Source: Fimbriimonadaceae bacterium (GTDB lineage Bacteria; Armatimonadota; Fimbriimonadia; Fimbriimonadales; Fimbriimonadaceae). Taken from it: a stretch of DNA of 64,000 nucleotides. This document shows, piece after piece, positions 16,108 through 23,327 of the stretch. The position numbers were made by a program, and so were the translations under genes. The stretch is from contig JAHBTD010000001.1 of assembly GCA_019638775.1 (NCBI GenBank), positions 248,001-312,000 on the forward strand. The letters are read 5' to 3'. A model generated the notes under the pieces. The model did no database searches and was not told the origin of the DNA. It saw nothing but the letters and a program-made list of their open reading frames with translations. The first letter of the stretch is position 1; the number at the start of each line of letters is the position of its first letter.

Positions 16108-16943
16108 AAGTAGCTGCCGTCAACTGGGAGATCCGGCAGTTACGCGATGAGCAGGGGTTCTTTAACCACCTCTTTGAGTTGATTCGCCGATGCGCCGACA
16201 AGGGGGCGGACCTTGCCGTATTGCCTGAGTCGGTAGTGCTAGAACTCTGTAGCTTGCGCCCTGATTTGCAGGGCCCGTCGATGATCGATTGGCTATTGCA
16301 ATTCGCCGAACCGTTCGAGCGAATGCTCATCCAACTTGCAGGAAACCACAACATTGGCATCGTTGGAGGCTCTCACTTTGCCTTGCGTGACGGCAAGCCC
16401 CACAACGTGAGTCTGTACGTGCCTAAGGAGGCTCCTGAAACCGCGATTGCCATCCCCAAAGTTTTCATGACGCAGTTTGAGGGTGTGGAATGGGGAGTGG
16501 TCGGTGGGTCAGCAGTGCCGAATACGCTTGATCCGAAAATCGGTGTTTCCATCTGCTATGACTCGGAGTTCCCGGAAGCGGTGCGTCCGATCTGCGAAGC
16601 AGGGGCCCTGCTTCTTTGCGTACCCGCTTATACCGAAACCATCCGGGGGTTCCAGCGCGTACGCTGGTGCTGCCACGCTCGGGCTGTGGAGAATCAGATT
16701 TATGTGGTGCACGCCTCGCTTGTGGGGGCGCTGGGTCGAGAGCCGATCCCCCGAACGCACGGAAGCTCCGCGATTCTGACGCCCTCGATTGAACTGTTCC
16801 CAGAGTCGGCGGTGCTGGCGGAGACGCCGTTTAATGTGGAAGCTGTGGCGGTAGCAGACCTTGACTTTGAGATCCTTTTGGATGCACGGACCAAGGGCGA
16901 TGTGCGGAATTGGGAGGATTGGCAGAGCAGTAAGGGTTGTTAG
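16104..16943 (+). CDS. Carbon-nitrogen hydrolase (nitrilase superfamily)
   Basis: 279-aa amidase-type enzyme. The Glu-Lys-Cys triad is present: E42 in LPESVV, K119 in IPKVFMTQFE and C151 in VSICYDSEFPE. The expected VENQIYVVHAS segment follows. It would hydrolyse an amide or nitrile, substrate unknown. It overlaps the upstream GNAT gene by 4 bp, and the pair corresponds to the fused GNAT-nitrilase proteins of other bacteria. The last four sense codons lie in a short tandem repeat (TAAGGGTTG) that continues downstream. Confidence 0.9.
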   Translation: MKVAAVNWEIRQLRDEQGFFNHLFELIRRCADKGADLAVLPESVVLELCSLRPDLQGPSMIDWLLQFAEPFERMLIQLAGNHNIGIVGGSHFALRDGKPHNVSLYVPKEAPETAIAIPKVFMTQFEGVEWGVVGGSAVPNTLDPKIGVSICYDSEFPEAVRPICEAGALLLCVPAYTETIRGFQRVRWCCHARAVENQIYVVHASLVGALGREPIPRTHGSSAILTPSIELFPESAVLAETPFNVEAVAVADLDFEILLDARTKGDVRNWEDWQSSKGC

Positions 16944-16997
16944 ACGTAAAGGTTGTAAAGGGTAAGGGTTGTAAGGGTTGTAAGGATCGTGAGGCCC
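16930..16997 (+). repeat. 9-bp tandem repeat (TAAGGGTTG-like) at the 3' end of the nitrilase gene
   Basis: Imperfect copies of TAAGGGTTG or GTAAAGGTT run from inside the last codons of the nitrilase gene through its stop codon to about 16997. The clearest in-phase copies are at about 16963-16985. The following 17000-17100 is a CT/CA-rich low-complexity stretch with repeated TCATTCATC and no coding potential. Confidence 0.7.
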
Positions 16998-17104
16998 AAC
17001 ACTCAACACCAACCTCCTCCCGTCCCCGATTCATCATTCATCGTTCCTCACTCATCGCATCTCATTCATCACCTCTCTCTCGCCTTCCCTGCCATAATCC
17101 TCCC

Positions 17105-17869
17105 GTGCCCAACTACTCCGAGCTTGTCCCGGCCCTTGAAGACCTGATGCGACGGGCAGGCCAGATCGCCCGAGAAGCTCGCCAAAAGCTGGACACCCGC
17201 CTCAAATCGGACGGCAGCGTCGTCACCAATGCCGACGTCATGGTTGACGAACTCCTATGTTCCGAGCTGCCGAAGCTGGTCGGTAAGACTGGATGTTGGG
17301 GCGAAGAGTCCGGCTTTAATCCTCCAGGCGTGAACGGTCTGTGGGCGTTTGACCCGGTCGACGGCACTTCAAATTTTGCATTCGGATCACCGCTTTGGGG
17401 GATCAGCGTGGCCCTGGTGCAAGGCGAGGACATCCCCATCGCAAGCGTTTACTTGCCCGATTTTGACGAGATGTACACTAGTGTGCAAGGACATGGGGCC
17501 GTGTGCAATGGCAAACCGCTTGGACCGATCCCACAGGGCAAAATCAAGAAGCACGAGATCGTCAGCTACTGCTACAACGTCGTCAAAAACTACCCCGAGG
17601 TGCTCTGGCCTGGCAAAATGCGCTGCAACGGAGCGTTCGTTGTTGAGGGCGCGTGGGTGGCTCAACAACGAATGCGGGCGATGGTCGGCATTCGGGAAAA
17701 GCTTTACGATATTGCCGGAATTGTAGGGGTTTGTCGAGAGCAGAATGCACAAATCCGGTATGCCGACGGTTCGCCTTTTTCCCTGGCCGAACTCATCGCC
17801 GATGTAAAAGTGACGAAGGCTTGGTTGATCTTCCCTGAGGGTGAAGACTTCACTGTGCCTACTCCTTAA
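17105..17869 (+). CDS. Inositol monophosphatase family protein
   Basis: 254 aa. The lithium-sensitive phosphatase motifs are present: TNADVMVDELL, WGEESG (metal-binding Glu), WAFDPVDGTSNFAFG (DPxDGT core) and LYDIAGIVGV in the position of the WDxAAG motif. GTG 17105 (PNYSELVPAL) is the natural start; the longer upstream frame is low-complexity repeat DNA. Substrates of this family include inositol-1-phosphate, histidinol-phosphate, fructose-1,6-bisphosphate and PAP. None can be chosen from sequence here, and histidinol-phosphate is only a weak idea since hisD is elsewhere in the window. Confidence 0.9.
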   Translation: MPNYSELVPALEDLMRRAGQIAREARQKLDTRLKSDGSVVTNADVMVDELLCSELPKLVGKTGCWGEESGFNPPGVNGLWAFDPVDGTSNFAFGSPLWGISVALVQGEDIPIASVYLPDFDEMYTSVQGHGAVCNGKPLGPIPQGKIKKHEIVSYCYNVVKNYPEVLWPGKMRCNGAFVVEGAWVAQQRMRAMVGIREKLYDIAGIVGVCREQNAQIRYADGSPFSLAELIADVKVTKAWLIFPEGEDFTVPTP

Positions 17870-17922
17870 TCAATCCCGACTCGTTCACAAAAAGATAGTG
17901 GTGCTGGCATCCTAGCTTGATC

Positions 17923-18034
17923 TTTCACGCGGAGTTCGCAGAGAACGCAGAGTTTTGGATGAGGTCACAGCGAACCTATTGCGAGAACTTCTACCAACTT
18001 TGCGCCCTTAGTCACTTAGCGAACTTTGCGTAAA
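17923..18034. repeat. Degenerate intergenic repeat (TTTCACGC...CGCAGAG and CTTTGCG...CTTAGCG types)
   Basis: 17923-17952 reads TTTCACGCGGAGTTCGCAGA followed by GAACGCAGAG. 17999-18034 reads CTTTGCGCCCTTAGTCACTT followed by AGCGAACTTTGCG. Both are internally repetitive (TTCGCAGAG/ACGCAGAG; CTTTGCG twice). The second part runs into the convergent peroxiredoxin-like gene and encodes its C-terminal tail. A fragment of the first type (TTTCACGCAGAG) recurs near 42456. Confidence 0.55.
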
Positions 18035-18547
18035 ATCCCCAGCCACAACCGACCGCATCACGGCTTTCAATTCATCTGGACTGACGTTATCCGCAGCATC
18101 CCTCGCTGGCTGAGCAAAGCGTATCTCCCCTGTCGTGTCGATCACGAACGTGCCGCCAAGCTGCCAAGGATTGCTGGAGGGTTTTGCCGCGCTATTGCCC
18201 CGCAGCATCGCCGCTATCCCCTTCCGAAAAGTGTGGATGTTGAATATCTGCCCAAACTTGCCCTCTTTCACATCAAACGCATGGTAGAGTTCTCGGTCAG
18301 GATCGCAGATGAACCGGTGAGGCGACTTCATCAACTCTTTCACCTCCGCTGCTTGATCCGGGTTTCCCATCGTCGCAAAGGCGATATTCAAGCCGTTGAG
18401 GGGACCGAGCTTGCGCATGTGGTCACGGCAGAAGACGCATCCGAAGTGGCGCACAAAAACCAGAGCAAGAGGCGCGTCGGAATATAGACTTGCAAGGCTG
18501 ACTTCGTCGCCGGTTGAGAGTTTGACCAGGGCATCAGGTGCTTTCAT
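18008..18547 (-). CDS. Peroxiredoxin-like (AhpC/TSA, PRXL2-type) thioredoxin-fold protein
   Basis: 179 aa. A thioredoxin-fold strand LALVFVRHFGCVFCRDH places a CxxC pair at C37 and C40, followed by FATMGNP and ICDPDRELYHAF. This matches the AhpC-TSA_2/PRXL2 group of predicted redox proteins. FVIDTTGEIRFAQ gives the last beta strands. ATG 18547 lies 8 bp after the mfd stop, so the two are almost certainly cotranscribed. The extreme C-terminus (TQSSLSD) is read from a degenerate intergenic repeat. Confidence 0.82.
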   Translation of the reverse strand: MKAPDALVKLSTGDEVSLASLYSDAPLALVFVRHFGCVFCRDHMRKLGPLNGLNIAFATMGNPDQAAEVKELMKSPHRFICDPDRELYHAFDVKEGKFGQIFNIHTFRKGIAAMLRGNSAAKPSSNPWQLGGTFVIDTTGEIRFAQPARDAADNVSPDELKAVMRSVVAGDFTQSSLSD

Positions 18548-18554
18548 GTTTTGC

Positions 18555-21500
18555 CTATGCCTCAATCCGCGCCAACCGCACCTCTTCGATCGCGTTCTCA
18601 AGGGTCTCTACCAAGCGCTGAGCCGCAGCAAGCGGGTCGCCCGTATAAGGCCAAATCAAATTCTCTCGAGTGAGGTAGCTCTCTCGGTTCTTCTTGCCCA
18701 TGATGCTAAAGGCCATTGCAGGAATCTTCTCACGATGTCGGAACCAGACCGCGACCCGTCCCCCCCGAGCCTCCATCTTGTCGATCCACAGGCTATGGGC
18801 GCGAACGCGAACATGCATGACGGCAAGGGCGTTCGCGACTTCTTCTGGCAAATGCCCGTAACGATCTACGATCTCGGCGCGGGTTTCTCCCAAAGCATCG
18901 AGATCGCGAACGCTCATCATTCGCTGATATATGTATAGCCTTTGAGCTTGGTCTTTAATATAACTCTCGGGGATAAGTGCGGAGATGGGGAGGTCGAGGG
19001 ACGGCAGCGGCTCTGCTGCACTCAGCGAATCGCCCTCCAGTTCCTGAAGCTTTTGCTTCGAAATCTCCCCTTCCGAAAGCGCCTTCATCAACGACACCTG
19101 TTCGCTGATAAGCTGGCTATAAAGCTCATATCCAACCGAAGCCATCGCCCCGTGCTGCTTGGCCCCGAGCAACTCTCCTGCGCCACGTATTTGGAGGTCG
19201 CGGAATGCAAGCGAATACCCCGATCCGAGCGTACTGAACTCCTGCAAAGCCTGGAGCCGCTGCATAGCAATATCGGCAACTACTTTGTTTGATTCATACA
19301 GCAGATAGGCGTAGGCCTGCCTGTCCGACCTTCCGACCCGTCCGCGCAACTGATAGAGCTGAGAAAGCCCAAAGCGGTCGGCATTCTCGACGATGAGAGT
19401 GTTGACGTTGGCGATGTCGATCCCGTTCTCGACGATCGTGGTCGAGAGAAGAATATCGATCTCCCCTTTGATGAACCCGATCATGACCGGCTCAATCTCT
19501 TTTTCGCCCATCTGTCCGTGAGCGACGGCGATGCTGGCGTTCGGGACGATCTTACGCAGCTTTTCGGCGATGTGAAAGATGCCGTTAACCCGGTTGTAGA
19601 CGTAAAAAACCTGCCCGCCACGAGAGAGTTCTCGAAGCAAGGCCTCTCGGACAACCTCCGACGCGTACGGGCGAACGAACGTGCGAACTGGCAACCGTCC
19701 TGGTGGGGGATCGTTGATGAGTGACATCTGCCGGATGTCCATCAACGCCATGCTTAGGGTTCGGGGAATTGGAGTCGCCGACATGGAAAGCACATCCACC
19801 GCTGTGCGGAGCTTCTTCAAAACCTCCTTTTGCTTGACACCGAACTTTTGCTCTTCGTCGATGACAACCATGCCAAGGTCTTTGAAAGCGACTTCGGCGC
19901 TTAAGATTGCATGGGTGCCGATGATGAGGTCCACTTTCCCGCGCTCAAGATCGCTCAGAATCTGCCGTCGGTCGTTCGCATGCGTGAAGCGATTTAGGAG
20001 AGCCAGCCGGACCCCAAACGGCCCCATCCGCTCCAGAAAGTTGCGGTAGTGCTGCTCAGAAAGGATGGTGGTGGGGCACAGAACAGCAACCTGACGCCCG
20101 GCTTGCACAACCTTGAAAGCGGCCCGGATCGCAACTTCGGTTTTGCCGAAGCCCACATCGCCGCAGACCAGCCGATCCATCGGATAGTCGGTTGTTAGGT
20201 CTCGTTTGACGTCTCGGATGGCTCCGAGTTGGGATGGTGTTTCGACCCAGGGAAACGTGGCCTCCATTTCACTTTGCCAGGGGGTGTCCGGTCCAAAGCT
20301 CGGGCGCTGAACGGTTTTCCGTTCGGCGTAAAGCTTGACCAGGTCCTGGGCAAACGCTTTCGCGTCCTCTCTCGCCTTCGAGATCGTTTTTTGCCATTCT
20401 CCGCCGGTGAGGCGGTAGATTTTCGGCGCGGCATCGCCGGGATTGAGGTACTTCTGCACGCGGTCGAGCTGGTCAGCAGGCACATACAGCTTGTCCGGAG
20501 GTGAGTACTCGATGTAGAGGTATTCCTTTTCTTGGCCATCGACGATCCGCTTGACCAAACCTTGATAAACGCCGATGCCGTACTGGATGTGCACGACGTA
20601 GTCGCCGGGCTTGAGGTCGAGAACGGTGGCAATAGGAGCGCCTTCAAGGAATCTCTTTTGGGGGAGCTTCAGCCGTCCGACACCAAAGAGTTCTGCATCC
20701 GTTACGAAGACGAGCTTCTCGCTTTGCAATGCAAATCCACCCGCGAGGTTGCCAGTCGATAGGTAATACCCGGGTTTGATCTTGTCTTCGGGAATCGAAT
20801 CCCCGACGAAAATCTCGACCTGGTTCAGCATCGACGTTGCGCGACTTGGCTGATCGGTGCAGAACACGACCGAAAGCTTTTGATCTCCCCAAGTTTTAAG
20901 GGTCTTGGCAAAGGAGTCGGGCCGGGCACGGCAAGGCTCTAGCGATGCGATCTCCAGATCGAACTCCTTCCCTGCTTCCAGCCAACTGGGGATGGCGTTC
21001 ATCGCCGTCACGTTCCAGATTCGATCGTGGTTTGAGATGTGCTCGGGGGGGAGCATGAAGTCGAGCACGGTGCTGTGCAGAATCTCTCCGCGCTCTGCGC
21101 GGGCCTTGAGCGCCTGCGCCAGGTCTTCTTCGGACTTTGTGATGAGGCCCTCAAGCTCAAGCGGCTCATCGAGGAGCAAGAGGCCTCCCGACCCGAGAAG
21201 GTCAACGGCACAACCTGAATCGGGGAAGATGAGCGGTCGATACAGGTCCAGCCGATCGAAGTATCTTCGGTGAACGATGGAATCGGCATCCTCGGCGATC
21301 AGAGAGCGCAGGCGCTCCGCCGACGTCTCCTCAAGCTGTCCAGATTCCACATCCATCGAGCGGATGAGCATGTCGCGAAAGTCGGCGACATCGTCGGGAA
21401 AAACGGTCTCACGCGAAGGATTGAGGGAAATCCCTTTCAGTTGCCCGACCGACCGCTGCGTGGTCGGATCGAAACTACGGAGGCTCTCCACCTCGTCGCC

Positions 21501-22091
21501 GAAGAACTCCACGCGGACGGGCAGGTCTTGCCCGGTGGCGTACACGTCCACAATGCCACCGCGCTTGCTGTACTGCCCCGGCAGACGCACGGGCTCTTGA
21601 TGCTCATAACCCAGCCTTTTGAGGCGGCTCACGAGCTTATCCGGGTCCATCTCTCCTCCTGGCCTTAGCTCAAGATGGAGATCCTGAAGGAGGTCGGCGG
21701 GAAGGGTCCTCTCCAGGGCGGAGGGGGCCGTGGCAATCACGATCACCGGATCGTCGTCGGCAAGGGCGCGAACAGCCCCCAGCCGCTCCGAGAGGGCGAT
21801 ATGCTCGGGCGCGGCATCCTCAAAGAGCGCAGAGGTTCCGCTTGGGAGCTGCTTGATTTGGGATTCGGCAATGCCAGCAAGAACCAGCTTGGCCTGCCAT
21901 TTGAGGCATTTTTCGTAGGTGCTGGTCAACACCAACACTTTACTAGGAGCCCTAAGAAACTGAGCAGCGAGCAGGACCGCACGCGCCTCGTCGGCCACGG
22001 ACTGCCATGTCGAGGAAGCGTTTAAAGACTCAAATGCCGGTTTGAGCGCCGAGAGATCGGGGAGGCGTTTTGCCCAGTCCGAAAAGCGCAT
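18555..22091 (-). CDS. mfd: Transcription-repair coupling factor
   Basis: 1178-aa DNA translocase that removes stalled RNA polymerase and recruits UvrA. The N-terminal UvrB-homology region is followed by a CarD-like polymerase-interaction domain near residue 494 (LKPGDYVVHIQYGIGVYQG). The helicase motor has Walker A GDVGFGKT near 644 and DEEQ box VIDEEQKFGV near 744. SATPIPRTL, VENGIDIANVNTLIVE and QLRGRVGRSDRQAYAYLLY are further SF2/RecG motifs. The C-terminal TRCF domain covers about 950-1100. ATG 22091 (MRFSDWAKRL) is the start; the open frame upstream is 11-bp repeat DNA and tRNA-Gly antisense. Family length (about 1150) matches. Confidence 0.97.
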   Translation of the reverse strand: MRFSDWAKRLPDLSALKPAFESLNASSTWQSVADEARAVLLAAQFLRAPSKVLVLTSTYEKCLKWQAKLVLAGIAESQIKQLPSGTSALFEDAAPEHIALSERLGAVRALADDDPVIVIATAPSALERTLPADLLQDLHLELRPGGEMDPDKLVSRLKRLGYEHQEPVRLPGQYSKRGGIVDVYATGQDLPVRVEFFGDEVESLRSFDPTTQRSVGQLKGISLNPSRETVFPDDVADFRDMLIRSMDVESGQLEETSAERLRSLIAEDADSIVHRRYFDRLDLYRPLIFPDSGCAVDLLGSGGLLLLDEPLELEGLITKSEEDLAQALKARAERGEILHSTVLDFMLPPEHISNHDRIWNVTAMNAIPSWLEAGKEFDLEIASLEPCRARPDSFAKTLKTWGDQKLSVVFCTDQPSRATSMLNQVEIFVGDSIPEDKIKPGYYLSTGNLAGGFALQSEKLVFVTDAELFGVGRLKLPQKRFLEGAPIATVLDLKPGDYVVHIQYGIGVYQGLVKRIVDGQEKEYLYIEYSPPDKLYVPADQLDRVQKYLNPGDAAPKIYRLTGGEWQKTISKAREDAKAFAQDLVKLYAERKTVQRPSFGPDTPWQSEMEATFPWVETPSQLGAIRDVKRDLTTDYPMDRLVCGDVGFGKTEVAIRAAFKVVQAGRQVAVLCPTTILSEQHYRNFLERMGPFGVRLALLNRFTHANDRRQILSDLERGKVDLIIGTHAILSAEVAFKDLGMVVIDEEQKFGVKQKEVLKKLRTAVDVLSMSATPIPRTLSMALMDIRQMSLINDPPPGRLPVRTFVRPYASEVVREALLRELSRGGQVFYVYNRVNGIFHIAEKLRKIVPNASIAVAHGQMGEKEIEPVMIGFIKGEIDILLSTTIVENGIDIANVNTLIVENADRFGLSQLYQLRGRVGRSDRQAYAYLLYESNKVVADIAMQRLQALQEFSTLGSGYSLAFRDLQIRGAGELLGAKQHGAMASVGYELYSQLISEQVSLMKALSEGEISKQKLQELEGDSLSAAEPLPSLDLPISALIPESYIKDQAQRLYIYQRMMSVRDLDALGETRAEIVDRYGHLPEEVANALAVMHVRVRAHSLWIDKMEARGGRVAVWFRHREKIPAMAFSIMGKKNRESYLTRENLIWPYTGDPLAAAQRLVETLENAIEEVRLARIEA

Positions 22092-22143
22092 CTGTGTGGG
22101 GAGTGTACCGGGTTCTGTTGGGGTTAGACGGGACGATGTGAAA

Positions 22144-22326
22144 AGGTTTGTCAGGTGGTTGGCAGGTAGTCGGCAGGTGGTTGGCACGTTGTCTGCATGT
22201 AGTCGGCACGTTGGTTTCAGGTTGTGCTCCGAAGTGGACAACTCATTATAAAAAGTCAACTTGCCAACCACCTGCCGACCACTTGATAACAACCTGCCGA
22301 CTACTTGCCAACTACTTGCCAACCCT
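22144..22326. repeat. Inverted pair of 11-bp tandem repeat arrays upstream of mfd
   Basis: Left array 22144-22231: about eight consecutive 11-bp units of the type GTGGTTGGCAG (variants GTAGTCGGCAG, GTTGTCTGCAT, GTAGTCGGCAC). Right array about 22250-22326: about seven units of the reverse-complement type (CTGCCGACCAC, TTGCCAACCAC, TTGCCAACTAC). The 18-bp centre contains ATTATA, giving TATAAT on the mfd strand. Nothing coding is present between mfd (22091) and the tRNA-Gly promoter. Confidence 0.9.
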
Positions 22327-22339
22327 CCCAAAAAGTCCC

Positions 22340-22368
22340 TTGCAATCATCGGCCCGACCGGGTATAAA
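22340..22368 (+). promoter_or_regulatory. Promoter of tRNA-Gly
   Basis: TTGCAA (22340-22345), 17-bp spacer, TATAAA (22363-22368). Initiation would fall a few bases before the tRNA 5' end at 22383. Spacing and hexamers match a housekeeping sigma promoter, and the site abuts the 11-bp repeat region. Confidence 0.8.
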
Positions 22369-22382
22369 TATGCCCTTCGCGA

Positions 22383-22457
22383 GCGGGAATAGCTCAGTGG
22401 TAGAGCATCTCGTTGCCAACGAGAGGGTCGAGAGTTCGAATCTCTTTTCCCGCTCCA
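22383..22457 (+). tRNA. tRNA-Gly (anticodon GCC)
   Basis: Full cloverleaf: acceptor GCGGGAA pairs with TTCCCGC, the D arm is GCTC/GAGC, and the anticodon stem TCTCG/CGAGA has loop TTGCCAA (anticodon 22415-22417). The T arm contains GTTCGAAT. CCA is encoded at 22455-22457. Confidence 0.97.
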
Positions 22458-22568
22458 GTTTTTCTTCTGGACGCCCGCGAAATCTTCCAAAGCAACCCTA
22501 AGAAGCTCTCCGCTTCACTACAGGGACCTTTGCAACCTCAACCGCCTTCGTCGCATACTAATCGGAAC

Positions 22569-23117
22569 ATGTCGAAGAAAGCGCGTCCCTCCGGCAGCGC
22601 CGAAAAAGTCTCCATTCGATTGGATTACGTGAAGACTCCGCCAGGGCTGATCATCGACAGCCTGAGCATTACGGGAGATCGCATCAGCATCTTCGGCGAT
22701 CCATTTCAAGCATCCTTGCCCAAACCAGGAGAGGTCGTCGCCCGAATCTCGCAGGACTCTATCGCCCACTTCCTCGGCTATCGTGACCTTGGCAAAGTCG
22801 AGGAGTTGACGATCAGCTTCAGTCCGGGAGTGATCGATATTGAGGCTGTCGTACGCGTTGGCGTATCAATCTCCGTGGAAGTGCAATGCGGACTAAAGGT
22901 AGAGAGCGGTACGAAGGTGATGGCCTACGTGAAGTCAGCGAAGGCGCTGGGGCTCGCACCGACCGGGGTGGTGCAGAAGATTATCGACGATATCAATCCG
23001 CTGTTTGAGACTTCGATGATCCCCATTCCTGTGACCCTAACAGAAGTGGAAGTGATGCACGAGGCGGTCGAACTGCGGGGAACGTTTGATCTGCCAGAGT
23101 CGATTGTTGGAGGATAG
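22569..23117 (+). CDS. Hypothetical protein resembling DUF2993/LmeA-type lipid-binding proteins
   Basis: 182 aa. ATG 22569 gives MSKKARPSG. The body is a run of amphipathic beta strands: IDSLSITGDRISIFGDP, EVVARISQDSIAHFLG, VEELTISFSPGVIDIEAVVRV, ending IPIPVTLTEVEVMHEAVELRGTF. This pattern resembles the DUF2993 proteins of diderm and mycolate bacteria, which bind phospholipid. No signal peptide or membrane helix is seen, unlike many relatives, so the family call is tentative. It lies alone between tRNA-Gly and tRNA-Leu. The frame extends upstream through the tRNA but is not coding there. Confidence 0.7.
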   Translation: MSKKARPSGSAEKVSIRLDYVKTPPGLIIDSLSITGDRISIFGDPFQASLPKPGEVVARISQDSIAHFLGYRDLGKVEELTISFSPGVIDIEAVVRVGVSISVEVQCGLKVESGTKVMAYVKSAKALGLAPTGVVQKIIDDINPLFETSMIPIPVTLTEVEVMHEAVELRGTFDLPESIVGG

Positions 23118-23170
23118 AGCAAGGCTTCGTATCGGAGCAGAGCAGTCCCGACCCGTACCTTAACGGCGGG

Positions 23171-23176
23171 TATATT
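23171..23176 (+). promoter_or_regulatory. Possible -10 element for tRNA-Leu
   Basis: TATATT lies 12 bp before the tRNA-Leu 5' end, at the expected distance. No good -35 hexamer is seen 17 bp upstream, where the sequence is CCGACC-like, so this is a weak call based on position. Confidence 0.4.
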
Positions 23177-23187
23177 CAATCTCCCCT

Positions 23188-23272
<85 letters not shown>

Positions 23273-23327
23273 TCTGTTCTTTCAGCTTGAGCCCTGAAGA
23301 TTCCTTGAAGATATCTGCTCCCTGCGA

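Noticed and set aside
16937-17104. Extended N-terminus of the inositol-monophosphatase protein
   Set aside because: Encoded by 9-bp repeats and CT-rich low-complexity DNA with Lys/Gly/Cys runs; GTG 17105 gives the family-like start.
22144-22326. Possible CRISPR array upstream of mfd
   Set aside because: Units are 11 bp with no spacers and the two halves are inverted; CRISPR repeats are 21-40 bp, direct and separated by unique spacers. No cas gene is present.
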